DNA of 64,000 nt from Ewingella sp. CoE-038-23. GTDB lineage: Bacteria > Pseudomonadota > Gammaproteobacteria > Enterobacterales > Enterobacteriaceae. Below the pieces are notes generated by a model. That model saw only the letters and a list, made by a program, of their open reading frames with translations, searched no databases and was not told the DNA's origin. The DNA lies in NCBI RefSeq assembly GCF_040419245.1, contig NZ_JAZHOH010000001.1:3348001-3412000 (forward strand), read 5' to 3'. The translations under genes and the position numbers were made by a program. Each line of letters starts with the position of its first letter. Positions within the stretch are counted from its first letter, which is position 1. Positions 1 through 8,207 of the stretch are shown here, piece by piece.

Positions 1-296
1 AATTGCGTGTCGATTCGAATACGGCATGGCGATTGGCATTAAAACGCGCCGGAATCGAGAACTTTCGTTTTCATGACCTTAGACATACATGGGCAAGCTG
101 GCTTATTCAGGCTGGTGTCCCGCTGTCAGTTCTTCAAGAAATGGGCGGTTGGGAATCGATAGAAATGGTACGGAGATATGCGCATTTAGCCCCAAACCAT
201 TTAACTGAACATGCGAAGCAGATAGATGCCATTTTTGGGGTTTCTGTCCCAAATCTGTCCCACTCGCAAATTTCGGAGGGAACGACTGACAGCTAA
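1..296 (+). CDS. Tyrosine recombinase (phage-type integrase), C-terminal part, cut by window edge
   Basis: The visible 97 codons are the end of a catalytic domain of a phage/island integrase that recombines element DNA with a chromosomal site. The box [10 protein letters not shown] carries the Arg and His of the second catalytic cluster, GGW follows at the usual distance, and [10 protein letters not shown] contains the nucleophilic Tyr. The N-terminal arm- and core-binding domains and the first catalytic Arg lie off the window, so the frame is partial and has no true start here. The gene reads toward the 3' end of a tRNA-Arg gene 15 bp away, the usual arrangement of an integrase at its attachment site. 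Whether the element upstream is an intact prophage or a remnant cannot be seen. Confidence 0.85.
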   Translation, partial: LRVDSNTAWRLALKRAGIENFRFHDLRHTWASWLIQAGVPLSVLQEMGGWESIEMVRRYAHLAPNHLTEHAKQIDAIFGVSVPNLSHSQISEGTTDS

Positions 297-311
297 GTGA
301 TTGTTTTTGAA

Positions 312-388
312 TGGTACGCCCTACAGGGCTCGAACCTGTGACCTACGGCTTAGAAGGCCGTTGCTCTATCCAACTGAGCTAAGGGCGC
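312..388 (-). tRNA. argU: tRNA-Arg (anticodon TCT)
   Basis: Read on the minus strand this 77-nt segment starts GCGCCCTTAGCTCAGTTGGA and ends in an encoded CCA. The acceptor arm GCGCCC pairs with GGGCGT by one wobble, the T-loop contains GTTCGAG, and the anticodon loop TTCTAAG gives TCT, the rare-codon (AGA) arginine isoacceptor. It closely resembles E. coli argU, which also hosts a prophage (DLP12) near folD. The 3' end faces the integrase, so its 3' half probably serves as the attachment site. Confidence 0.96.
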
Positions 389-547
389 ATTGCAGTCCCG
401 GAAGGGAGCGTTGCGGACTCGGATTATACGGGCAGACCGCGGTGAGTCAATGGCTTTCGAACTCACTGCTTAATGACTGAACAATTTGCCATAACTTATC
501 GATCATTCAGCGCTCTGCCCGTTTTTTAGCTGCAAAATCAATCAGTA

Positions 548-1459
548 CTATTTTTCTGAATTGATGGCGGCGGAAATCACGCGGGATGAGGCGTGGTAGG
601 CGATATTTTCATAGGCCGTGAGTTCTGGCATCAACGTTTGCACTATGCCGCGTTTGCCGATAACCGCCGGCTGGCCGATATACACCTTGAGGTTCTCATC
701 CCACGCCGACACGGGATAGACGCTGTTGGCATCCGACAGTATGACGTCCACCAGCCGTGCCGTGGCGGTGGCGATGCCAAAGCTGGTCCAGCCTTTGCCT
801 TGGAGAATATCCCAACCGCCGCCGCGCACTCTATCGTCCATTTGCGCCCAATCTACGTCGCGATCCCCTGCCAGTTCGGCTACCGGGCGGCCGCCGAGGC
901 GTACGGTGCTCCAGGCGACAAACTGCGATTCGCCGTGTTCGCCCAGCACGTAGCCGGTCACGCTTTTTGGGTCGAAGCCGAAGAACTCCCCCACCACGCG
1001 CTTCATGCGAGCGGTGTCCAGCGAGGTGCCGGTGCCAAATACCTGACTGTGCGGCAAGCCGCTGGTCTGTTGGATGATTTGCGTAATGACGTCGCACGGA
1101 TTGGTGATGTTGAGGATGACACCACCAAAGCCGCTGGCAATCACCTGCGGAATGACTTGTCGAACTGCCGCACGCGTCTCGGCCAGCTCTTCCAGCCGGT
1201 CTTCGCGCAGCAGGGTTTTCGGCCCGACGGCGATCACCAGCACGTCGGCGTCGTGCAGCTCGGCATAGTCATTCGCCACGACTTTTACCCGCGAAGAGAC
1301 CAGCGAGGCCATATCACGCAGCTCTAATGCCTGACTCGCGGCCTTGGGCTGGTTTTCATCGAGCAGGACGATGACGTCACACAATCCTTGTGTAACCAGT
1401 GAAAAAGCGACATCGGCGCCGACATGGCCCGCACCAACAATACCTACTTTACGTACCAT
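548..1459 (-). CDS. Lactate/malate dehydrogenase-family 2-hydroxyacid dehydrogenase (L-2-hydroxyisocaproate dehydrogenase-like)
   Basis: This 303-residue NAD-dependent oxidoreductase would interconvert an L-2-hydroxyacid and a 2-oxoacid in the cytosol. The N-terminal Rossmann motif is GIVGAGHVGADVA (residues 6-18). NITNPCD and GTGTSLDTARM (the latter with the substrate-binding Arg) follow, and the proton-relay His is in GEHGES. The specificity-loop position that is Gln in lactate and Arg in malate dehydrogenases aligns with Thr, which by hand alignment suggests a bulkier substrate, as in L-HicDH enzymes. Length is normal for the family. It is a single gene between the tRNA-Arg border and divergent folD. 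The substrate is inferred, not shown. Confidence 0.8.
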   Translation of the reverse strand: MVRKVGIVGAGHVGADVAFSLVTQGLCDVIVLLDENQPKAASQALELRDMASLVSSRVKVVANDYAELHDADVLVIAVGPKTLLREDRLEELAETRAAVRQVIPQVIASGFGGVILNITNPCDVITQIIQQTSGLPHSQVFGTGTSLDTARMKRVVGEFFGFDPKSVTGYVLGEHGESQFVAWSTVRLGGRPVAELAGDRDVDWAQMDDRVRGGGWDILQGKGWTSFGIATATARLVDVILSDANSVYPVSAWDENLKVYIGQPAVIGKRGIVQTLMPELTAYENIAYHASSRVISAAINSEK

Positions 1460-1641
1460 CTTGTTTTATCCTTATTATTTTGATGTTGTGCCCTCTTAAA
1501 ATAGCTATTTTTTAGCCACAAGTCGTAGCAAAACTGCGGCTATTTTATCGATGAAGATCATTCAACGCCTGACAGCGCCCCTCGCTTCTGCCAAAATAGC
1601 GCCATCCCCCTGCATTTACTCATTGATGGATTTACTCCCTA

Positions 1642-2508
1642 ATGTCAGCAAAGATTATTGACGGTAAAACGATTGCGCAGCAGGTCAGAAGCGAAGTTGC
1701 GGAAAAAGTAAAACAACGACTGGCTGCCGGAAAACGTGTACCTGGCTTAGCCGTTGTTCTGGTGGGTGAGAACCCCGCCTCGCAAATTTATGTCGCCAAC
1801 AAGCGTCGCTCTTGCGAAGAAGTGGGCTTCCTGTCGCGCTCTTATGATTTGCCGATGACCACCACCGAAGGTGAGTTGCTCAAATTGATTGATGAGCTGA
1901 ATAACGACAGCGATATTGATGGCATTTTGGTGCAACTGCCGCTGCCAGCGGGCATCGATAACGTCAAAGTGTTGGAAAGTATTCGTCCAGACAAAGACGT
2001 GGATGGCTTCCACCCTTATAACGTTGGCCGCCTGTGCCAGCGCGCGCCGACCCTGCGCCCATGCACCCCGCGCGGTATTGTGACTCTGCTCGAGCGTTAC
2101 GGCATCGACACTTACGGCCTGAACGCCGTGGTGATTGGCGCATCCAACATCGTGGGCCGTCCAATGAGCATGGAGTTACTGCTGGCGGGCTGCACCACCA
2201 CCGTCACCCATCGCTTCACCAGAAACCTGCGTCATCACGTTGAACACGCCGATCTGGTGGTGGTTGCCGTCGGTAAACCGGGCTTTATTCCGGGTGAATG
2301 GATAAAACCGGGCGCAATCGTGGTGGATGTCGGTATTAACCGGCTGGAAAATGGTAAAGTTGTCGGCGATGTGGAATTTGATGCCGCCGCCGAGCGCGCT
2401 TCATTTATTACACCGGTGCCGGGCGGCGTAGGCCCGATGACGGTCGCGACGCTGATTCAAAATACCTTGCAGGCTTGTGAGGAATACCACGACATCAGCG
2501 CCAACTAA
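1642..2508 (+). CDS. folD: Bifunctional methylenetetrahydrofolate dehydrogenase / methenyltetrahydrofolate cyclohydrolase
   Basis: FolD oxidises 5,10-methylene-THF with NADP and hydrolyses the product to 10-formyl-THF, feeding purine and initiator-tRNA formylation. The 288-residue length matches E. coli FolD. The [13 protein letters not shown] segment carries the catalytic Lys with its preceding Tyr; [15 protein letters not shown] (NADP site) and [14 protein letters not shown] are the signature blocks. It begins ATG at 1642 after a 182 bp spacer from the divergent dehydrogenase; no strong Shine-Dalgarno is seen before this ATG. ybcJ follows 28 bp downstream as in E. coli. Confidence 0.97.
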   Translation: MSAKIIDGKTIAQQVRSEVAEKVKQRLAAGKRVPGLAVVLVGENPASQIYVANKRRSCEEVGFLSRSYDLPMTTTEGELLKLIDELNNDSDIDGILVQLPLPAGIDNVKVLESIRPDKDVDGFHPYNVGRLCQRAPTLRPCTPRGIVTLLERYGIDTYGLNAVVIGASNIVGRPMSMELLLAGCTTTVTHRFTRNLRHHVEHADLVVVAVGKPGFIPGEWIKPGAIVVDVGINRLENGKVVGDVEFDAAAERASFITPVPGGVGPMTVATLIQNTLQACEEYHDISAN

Positions 2509-2536
2509 AAATCTGTAATTGATAAGTCAGGAATAC

Positions 2537-2758
2537 ATGGAAACTTTTTATCTCGAAAAACACCCGCACGTTGAACTGTGCGACCTGCTCAAGTTTATGG
2601 GCTGGTGTGAAAGCGGTGCCGCGGCCAAAGCCGTGATCGCCGAAGGTCAGGTGAAGGTCAACGGGCAGGTGGAAACCCGTAAACGTTGCAAAATTCTCGC
2701 CGACCAACAGGTCGAGTTCGCCAGCAGCAAGCTGGTAGTCAAAGCCTCTGCTGAATAA
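2537..2758 (+). CDS. ybcJ: S4-like RNA-binding protein YbcJ
   Basis: This 73-residue cytosolic protein has the alpha-L fold of S4-type RNA-binding domains. The segment LLKFMGWCESGAAAKAVIAE followed by GQVKVNGQVETRKRCKI is the S4 core. The ATG at 2537 is preferred over an in-frame ATG 18 bp upstream because CAGGA lies 4-8 bases before it and family members begin METFYLE-like. It is probably cotranscribed with folD (28 bp gap). Its biological target is unknown; the fold suggests structured RNA such as rRNA or tRNA. Confidence 0.93.
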   Translation: METFYLEKHPHVELCDLLKFMGWCESGAAAKAVIAEGQVKVNGQVETRKRCKILADQQVEFASSKLVVKASAE

Positions 2759-2774
2759 GCTCGGCTAAGGCAAT

Positions 2775-2812
2775 AAAAAAGCGCGGTGGAGAAATCCAAC
2801 CGCGCTTTTTTT
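2775..2812. terminator. Bidirectional intrinsic terminator between ybcJ and cysS
   Basis: GCGCGGT (2781-2787) pairs with ACCGCGC (2799-2805). The stem is flanked by six A on the left and seven T on the right, so it can end transcription of both convergent genes. Confidence 0.85.
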
Positions 2813-2854
2813 GATTTTGAGCATTGCCCAGGGGCAAAATGACAAGTAAATAGC

Positions 2855-4246
2855 CTATTTGCGGCGCCAGGTGGTTCCGGCTGGGCCATCTTCCAACACA
2901 ATACCCATCTCATTAAGACGATCGCGAGCCTTGTCCGCCATCCCCCAATCTTTGCTGGCGCGGGCGTCGTTACGCTGTTTGATCAGAGCTTCAATCTCAG
3001 CCACTTCGTCACCATTGTCTGCCTGAGCGCCAGATTGCAGGAACTGCTCTGGGTCTTTCTCAAGCAGGCCCAGCACGCCAGCCAGCTGCCGCAGTTCAGC
3101 CGCTAAGCCATTGGCTGCATTGATATCTTCCGCTTTCAGACGGTTAATGTCGCGCGCCATGTCGAACAGCACGGAGTAGGCTTCTGGGGTGTTGAAGTCG
3201 TCATCCATCGCATCACGGAAGCGCGCCACAAAGGCTTCTCCACCGGCAGGTTTTGCAGCAGCGTCAGTGCCGCGCAGTGCGGTGTAGAGACGCTCCAGCG
3301 AGGTACGCGCCAGTTTGAGGTTATCTTCGCTGTAGTTCAGCTGGCTGCGATAGTGCGCAGACATCAGGAAGTAGCGCACGCTTTCGGCGTCGTAATATTT
3401 CAGCACGTCGCGCACGGTGAAGAAGTTATCCAGCGATTTCGACATCTTTTCGCGGTCAATCATCACCATGCCGGAGTGCATCCATGTGTTCACATACGGG
3501 CCGTCGTGAGCACAGGTAGACTGGGCGATTTCGTTTTCATGGTGCGGGAACATCAGGTCAGAACCGCCACCGTGAATGTCAAAATGCTCGCCCAACTGTT
3601 TGCAGTTCATGGCTGAACACTCAATGTGCCAGCCCGGACGGCCTTCGCCCCACGGAGAAGTCCAGCTCGGTTCGCCCGGCTTGGACATCTTCCACAGCAC
3701 GAAATCCATTGGGTTGCGTTTGACGTTGGCTTCAACTTCCACCCGCGCACCGGCCTGCAGCTGCTCGAGATCCTGACGGGAAAGCGCGCCGTAATCAGCA
3801 TCGCTTTCCACCCAGAACATCACATCGCCATTAGAAGCCACGTAGGCGTGGTTGCGGTCGATAAGCTTCTGCACGATGTCGATGATTTCAGCAATATGGC
3901 CCGTGGCGCGCGGCTCTGCATCTGGAGGCAGGATACCCAGCGCGGCGAAATCGGCGTGCATCTCGGCGATCATGCGGTCGGTCAGCGCGGTGAAGCTCTC
4001 GCCGTTCTCCGCAGCACGTTTGATAATTTTGTCGTCGATATCGGTGATATTACGCACGTACTTCAGCGAATATCCGGCATAACGCAGGTAACGCGCTACC
4101 ACGTCAAATGATACGAAAGTACGACCATGACCAATATGACAGAGGTCGTAAACAGTTATCCCACACACGTACATACCGACTTTACCGGCATGAATTGGCT
4201 TGAATTCCTCTTTTTGGCGACTCATGGTATTAAAAATCTTAAGCAT
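2855..4246 (-). CDS. cysS: Cysteinyl-tRNA synthetase
   Basis: This class I aminoacyl-tRNA synthetase charges tRNA-Cys. The start was set at the ATG at 4246 (MLKIFNT), giving 463 residues, close to the 461 of E. coli; upstream in-frame Met codons would add a non-conserved 12-residue tail. The HIGH signature reads HIGHGR near residue 30. Zn ligands are visible as CGITVYD (first Cys) and WHIECSAMN, with HHENE completing the site. The KMSKS loop is [12 protein letters not shown]. coli has Gly where this has Asp after KMSKSL. The C-terminal anticodon-binding tail ends GTTWRRK as in E. coli. It is monocistronic, divergent from ppiB. Confidence 0.97.
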   Translation of the reverse strand: MLKIFNTMSRQKEEFKPIHAGKVGMYVCGITVYDLCHIGHGRTFVSFDVVARYLRYAGYSLKYVRNITDIDDKIIKRAAENGESFTALTDRMIAEMHADFAALGILPPDAEPRATGHIAEIIDIVQKLIDRNHAYVASNGDVMFWVESDADYGALSRQDLEQLQAGARVEVEANVKRNPMDFVLWKMSKPGEPSWTSPWGEGRPGWHIECSAMNCKQLGEHFDIHGGGSDLMFPHHENEIAQSTCAHDGPYVNTWMHSGMVMIDREKMSKSLDNFFTVRDVLKYYDAESVRYFLMSAHYRSQLNYSEDNLKLARTSLERLYTALRGTDAAAKPAGGEAFVARFRDAMDDDFNTPEAYSVLFDMARDINRLKAEDINAANGLAAELRQLAGVLGLLEKDPEQFLQSGAQADNGDEVAEIEALIKQRNDARASKDWGMADKARDRLNEMGIVLEDGPAGTTWRRK

Positions 4247-4531
4247 CAGGCTATTCCGTGTGTTGGGCATAGAAAACGTCAATTGGGGTCATAATATAAC
4301 GAAAATGATTTCACCGAAACGGCATAAGCCGCCGCAGAGCGGCTTTCTCTGGTCATATTGTTATAAAGTAACACTTAATGTTAGAGAGAAGGCGATTATC
4401 CGGCAACCCTTGTTTGTAAAGCGAGCAACTAAAACCCGCGGCTGACGCCTGCTTTTGAGTTGTGGTATAAGAAAAGGCTATATTGGGGGCTCACACTGAG
4501 AGCACACATCAACATAAGCAGGATGATTATT
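4247..4531. other. cysS-ppiB divergent intergenic region (285 bp)
   Basis: No gene is seen. The region must hold both divergent promoters. A GC hairpin (AAGCCGC, 4326-4332, pairing with GCGGCTT six bases downstream) is followed by only a weak T-rich stretch, so its role as attenuator or terminator is uncertain. Confidence 0.4.
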
Positions 4532-5026
4532 ATGGTTACCTTTCACACCAACCACGGCGACATTGTTATCAACACCTTCGCGGATAAAGCGCCGGTTACC
4601 GTTGAAAACTTCCTGAACTATTGCCGTAAAGGCTTCTATAACAACACCATTTTCCACCGTGTCATCGACGGTTTCATGATCCAGGGCGGCGGTTTTGAGC
4701 CAGGCATGAACCAGAAAAACACCGATGCGCCGATTAAAAACGAAGCGAATAACGGTCTGAAAAACACCAAAGGCACGCTGGCTATGGCCCGTACCAATGA
4801 CCCACATTCAGCTACCGCGCAGTTCTTCATCAACGTCACTGACAACGACTTCCTAAACTTCCGTGGCGAAAACGCACAGGGTTGGGGTTACTGCGTGTTC
4901 GCAGAAGTCACCGACGGTCTGGACGTGGTTGAGAAAATCAAAAAAGTAAAAACTGGCCGCAGCGGCATGCACCAGGACGTTCCGCAAGAAGACGTGATCA
5001 TCACTAGCGTTACCGTTAGCGAATAA
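4532..5026 (+). CDS. ppiB: Cytosolic peptidyl-prolyl cis-trans isomerase B (cyclophilin)
   Basis: PpiB catalyses prolyl cis-trans isomerisation in the cytosol. The 164-residue product equals E. coli PpiB in length. Cyclophilin active-site blocks are present: [15 protein letters not shown] (catalytic Arg in FHR), GTLAMART and [10 protein letters not shown]. The start at 4532 ([10 protein letters not shown]) is supported by GCAGGA about 9 bases upstream and by family length; the frame is open for 24 more codons but that stretch is not conserved. lpxH follows after 11 bp and is probably cotranscribed. Confidence 0.97.
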   Translation: MVTFHTNHGDIVINTFADKAPVTVENFLNYCRKGFYNNTIFHRVIDGFMIQGGGFEPGMNQKNTDAPIKNEANNGLKNTKGTLAMARTNDPHSATAQFFINVTDNDFLNFRGENAQGWGYCVFAEVTDGLDVVEKIKKVKTGRSGMHQDVPQEDVIITSVTVSE

Positions 5027-5037
5027 TCGTCGTCTTA

Positions 5038-5760
5038 ATGGCAACGTTTTTTATTGCAGATATCCATCTGTGCGCACAAGAACCGGCAATTACTGCCGGT
5101 TTTCTGCGTTTTTTACGTGAAGATGCGCCGCAGGCCGACGCACTTTACATCCTCGGCGACCTGTTTGAAGCCTGGATAGGCGACGACGATCCCGAACCGC
5201 TTCACGCCGAAATCGCCTCCGCGCTCAACGAGTTACATCAGCAAGGCGTGCCCTGTTTCTTCATCCACGGTAATCGCGATTTTCTGCTCGGACGCCGCTT
5301 TGCCCGCGCCAGCCTGATGCAGCTATTGCCGGAGAAGAAAGTGCTGGAGCTGTACGGCCGCCGGGTGCTTATTCTGCACGGCGACACCCTGTGCACCGAC
5401 GACGTGGGTTACCAGAAATTCCGCAAAAAAGTGCATAACCCGCTGATTCAGAAGTTGTTCCTCGCCCTGCCCCTCAAGTGGCGTTTAGCCATTGCCGCCA
5501 AAATGCGCGCCAACAGCAAAGCATCCAATAGCGGAAAATCGTTAGAAGTGATGGACGTCAACCCGCAAGCGGTGATCTCCGAAATGGAAAGCCACGGCGT
5601 TGAGTGGATGATCCACGGCCACACGCACCGCCCCGCCGTCCACGATGTGCCGCTAGACGGTAAAACCGGGCATCGCGCGGTATTAGGCGCATGGCACGAA
5701 GAGGGGTCGATGATCAAAGTCAGCGCCGAGGGCGTCGAGCTTATCACCTTCCCATTCTGA
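5038..5760 (+). CDS. lpxH: UDP-2,3-diacylglucosamine pyrophosphatase
   Basis: LpxH hydrolyses UDP-2,3-diacylglucosamine to lipid X, the fourth step of lipid A synthesis, at the inner face of the cytoplasmic membrane. The 240-residue protein has the calcineurin-like metallophosphoesterase motifs in order: DIHL (residues 8-11), [27 protein letters not shown] and the C-terminal GHTHRP. All metal ligands are present. It starts at ATG 5038, 11 bp after ppiB, in the E. coli order ppiB-lpxH. It ends 19 bp from convergent miaE. Confidence 0.97.
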   Translation: MATFFIADIHLCAQEPAITAGFLRFLREDAPQADALYILGDLFEAWIGDDDPEPLHAEIASALNELHQQGVPCFFIHGNRDFLLGRRFARASLMQLLPEKKVLELYGRRVLILHGDTLCTDDVGYQKFRKKVHNPLIQKLFLALPLKWRLAIAAKMRANSKASNSGKSLEVMDVNPQAVISEMESHGVEWMIHGHTHRPAVHDVPLDGKTGHRAVLGAWHEEGSMIKVSAEGVELITFPF

Positions 5761-5779
5761 ATAAACTGATGAGTAGAGG

Positions 5780-6391
5780 TTAGACCGGCACGCCGCTGTG
5801 GAAGCGGAACTGCTCGTCTGGCGACAGAATTAACTCCGCCTCAACGCGCCCGAAAGACTGCACCCGCTCGCTAATATCTTCCCCCGCATACTGCTGAGCC
5901 AGTTCCAGATAATCCGTGAAATGGCGCGCCTCGGAGCGCAACAGCGACGTGTAGAAGCGCGACAGCGTCTCATCGAGATGCGGCGCGATTTTGGCAAAAC
6001 GCTCGCATGAACGCGCTTCGATATAAGCCCCGATAATCAATCTATCCACCAAAATGTTCAGCTCATCGTGATGGCGCGAATGCTTGATCATGCCGCTGGC
6101 GTAGCGCGACGGCGACAGCACGGTATAGGGAATATTGCGCTGCTGCATGATCTCCACCACCTGCTCGAAGTGGTGCAGCTCCTCACGCGCCAGACGGGCG
6201 GCGCAGAACAGCAGCTCGGTGCGCTCGACGTATTTGGTCATCAGGCTCATGGCGGTGGCCGCCGCCTTCTTTTCACAGTTGGCGTGGTCAATCAGCATGA
6301 TCTCTTGATTCTCCAGCGCCACGTCCACCCAGCGCGCCGGGGTTTCGCAATGCAAAAAATCATAAATCGGAGCCAACAAAGCCTGTGTCAT
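5780..6391 (-). CDS. miaE: tRNA-(ms2io6A37) hydroxylase
   Basis: MiaE hydroxylates 2-methylthio-isopentenyl-A37 of tRNAs reading UNN codons, using O2 and a non-haem diiron centre. The 203-residue protein shows the expected ligands: Glu in the segment beginning DHANCEKKAA, ExxH in REELHHF, Glu in YIEARSCERF and ExxH in SEARHF. These fit a ferritin-like four-helix bundle. E. coli lacks miaE; Salmonella and many other Enterobacterales have it. Here it sits between lpxH and purE, convergent with lpxH and divergent from purE, where K-12 has no gene. Confidence 0.95.
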   Translation of the reverse strand: MTQALLAPIYDFLHCETPARWVDVALENQEIMLIDHANCEKKAAATAMSLMTKYVERTELLFCAARLAREELHHFEQVVEIMQQRNIPYTVLSPSRYASGMIKHSRHHDELNILVDRLIIGAYIEARSCERFAKIAPHLDETLSRFYTSLLRSEARHFTDYLELAQQYAGEDISERVQSFGRVEAELILSPDEQFRFHSGVPV

Positions 6392-6486
6392 AAATCAGTT
6401 TCCAGTTCATTTATTTAGGATCGTATCGATACGGATTATACAAATCCCGCGCTGACTTCTCACCATAAAACCAACTGTTTCCGGCG

Positions 6487-6502
6487 ACGCAACCGTTTTC
6501 CT
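6487..6502 (+). promoter_or_regulatory. PurR operator (PUR box) of purEK
   Basis: ACGCAACCGTTTTCCT fits the PurR consensus (ANGCAANCGNTTNCNT) at every fixed position and lies 71 bp before the purE start, as in E. coli. It implies hypoxanthine/guanine-dependent repression of purEK. Confidence 0.88.
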
Positions 6503-6573
6503 TGCCAGTTGAGCGTGATATGATTTGCGGCCTCTGCGCGTTACTTACTGATTATCACAGGAGCATTACCGAC

Positions 6574-7083
6574 ATGTCATCCAACGTTACCCCAGCCAAA
6601 ATCGCGATTGTTATGGGGTCAAAAAGTGACTGGGCGACCATGCAGTTCGCCGCCGAGATCCTCACGACGCTGAATATTCCTTTCCATGTCGAAGTTGTTT
6701 CTGCTCACCGCACGCCAGACAAGCTGTTTAGCTTTGCTGAACAGGCGTCTGCCAACGGTTTTGATGTGATTATCGCCGGAGCCGGTGGCGCGGCTCACCT
6801 GCCGGGTATGCTGGCAGCTAAAACGCTGGTGCCAGTGCTTGGCGTGCCGGTGCAAAGCGCCGCGCTGAGTGGCGTCGACAGCCTCTATTCTATTGTGCAG
6901 ATGCCGCGCGGTATCCCTGTGGGTACGCTGGCTATAGGCAAAGCCGGAGCCGCCAACGCCGCGCTGCTAGCCGCGCAAATTCTGGCGCTGCACGACGCGC
7001 AGATTGGTAAAGATATCGCCGCATGGCGTCAGGCGCAGACTGACGAAGTGCTGAACAATCCCGATCCTCGGGAGGAAGCATGA
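6574..7083 (+). CDS. purE: 5-(carboxyamino)imidazole ribonucleotide mutase (PurE)
   Basis: PurE converts N5-CAIR to CAIR in de novo purine synthesis. The 169-residue length equals E. coli Pur[11 protein letters not shown] (nucleotide binding), SAHRTPDK (with the catalytic His) and [11 protein letters not shown] are intact. The start at 6574 is supported by CAGGAG 10-15 bases upstream and by orthologue length; 24 further in-frame codons upstream overlap the PurR box region and are not coding. The stop overlaps the purK start by 4 bp (ATGA), so the two are translationally coupled. Confidence 0.97.
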   Translation: MSSNVTPAKIAIVMGSKSDWATMQFAAEILTTLNIPFHVEVVSAHRTPDKLFSFAEQASANGFDVIIAGAGGAAHLPGMLAAKTLVPVLGVPVQSAALSGVDSLYSIVQMPRGIPVGTLAIGKAGAANAALLAAQILALHDAQIGKDIAAWRQAQTDEVLNNPDPREEA

Positions 7084-8144
7084 AGCCGGTTTGCGTACTC
7101 GGAAATGGCCAACTCGGCCGCATGCTGCGTCAGGCCGGTGAACCTTTAGGCATCGCCGTCTATCCCGTCGGGCTGGACGCCGAGCCGGAAGCCGTGCCTT
7201 TTCAGCAGAGCGTGATCACCGCTGAAATCGAGCGCTGGCCTGAAACCGCCTTAACTCGCGAGTTGGCAACCCACAGCGCCTTCGTGAACCGCGATATTTT
7301 CCCGCGTTTGGCCGACCGCCTGACGCAAAAACAGTTACTCGACCAACTCGGTTTAGCCACCGCCCCTTGGCAGTTGCTGGCTGACGCCGCCGAATGGCCA
7401 CAGGTATTTTCCCAGCTTGGCGAATTAGCCATCGTCAAACGCCGCGTCGGCGGCTATGACGGTCGCGGCCAGTGGCGCTTGCGTGCCGGGGAAGAGCAGA
7501 CCCTGCCCGCCGACTGCTACGGTGAGTGCATTGTCGAGCAAGGCATTAACTTTTCTGGTGAAGTGTCACTGGTAGGCGCACGCGGCCACGATGGCAAAAC
7601 CGTCTTCTACCCCCTAACTCACAACCTGCATCAGGACGGCATTCTGCGCACCAGCGTCGCTCTGCCTACCCCTGACGCCGCGCTGCAACAGCAAGCTGAA
7701 AGCATGCTGGCCGCCATCCTCAACGAGCTGAACTATGTCGGCGTGATGGCGATGGAGTGCTTCGTGGTGAGCGAAGGTTTGCTGATCAACGAGCTGGCTC
7801 CGCGCGTGCACAACAGCGGCCACTGGACGCAAAACGGCGCGTCCTACAGCCAATTCGAAATGCATTTACGCGCCATTCTCGGCCTGCCGCTGCCTAAGCC
7901 GGTGGTCAGCACGCCGTCGGTGATGGTCAATCTGATTGGTACGGATGTCTCCAACGAGTGGCTGAGCCTGCCGCTGGTGAACCTGCATTGGTATGAGAAG
8001 GAAGTGCGCGCCGGGCGCAAAGTCGGGCATCTCAACCTCAATGATGCCAGCGCAGAGTTGTTGAAAGATAACCTGAAATCGCTTATTCCGCTGTTACCGG
8101 CGGAATACGCCAGCGGCATTGACTGGGCCTTGGCGAAGCTCTGA
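7080..8144 (+). CDS. purK: N5-carboxyaminoimidazole ribonucleotide synthase (PurK)
   Basis: PurK carboxylates AIR with bicarbonate and ATP to give N5-CAIR, the substrate of PurE. The 354-residue ATP-grasp protein opens with [11 protein letters not shown], typical of Pur[14 protein letters not shown] is the ATP-grasp loop and [14 protein letters not shown] carries metal/phosphate ligands. Length is one residue short of E. coli. The 4 bp overlap with purE and the terminator directly after the stop define a two-gene operon under the PurR box. Confidence 0.97.
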   Translation: MKPVCVLGNGQLGRMLRQAGEPLGIAVYPVGLDAEPEAVPFQQSVITAEIERWPETALTRELATHSAFVNRDIFPRLADRLTQKQLLDQLGLATAPWQLLADAAEWPQVFSQLGELAIVKRRVGGYDGRGQWRLRAGEEQTLPADCYGECIVEQGINFSGEVSLVGARGHDGKTVFYPLTHNLHQDGILRTSVALPTPDAALQQQAESMLAAILNELNYVGVMAMECFVVSEGLLINELAPRVHNSGHWTQNGASYSQFEMHLRAILGLPLPKPVVSTPSVMVNLIGTDVSNEWLSLPLVNLHWYEKEVRAGRKVGHLNLNDASAELLKDNLKSLIPLLPAEYASGIDWALAKL

Positions 8145-8150
8145 TTGGCA

Positions 8151-8185
8151 CGGCTCCCGCAAGACTGAGGGAGCCGTTTTTATTT
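8151..8185 (+). terminator. Intrinsic terminator of purEK
   Basis: CGGCTCCC (8151-8158) pairs with GGGAGCCG (8169-8176), followed by TTTTTATTT, 6 bp after the purK stop. Confidence 0.88.
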
Positions 8186-8207
8186 CTCGTAAGTCAGTTG
8201 CGGTAAA

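Noticed and set aside
593..1327. Plus-strand frame of 244 codons opposite the LDH-like gene
   Set aside because: The minus-strand dehydrogenase has all its motifs, and the plus frame is His/Arg-rich without recognisable domains.
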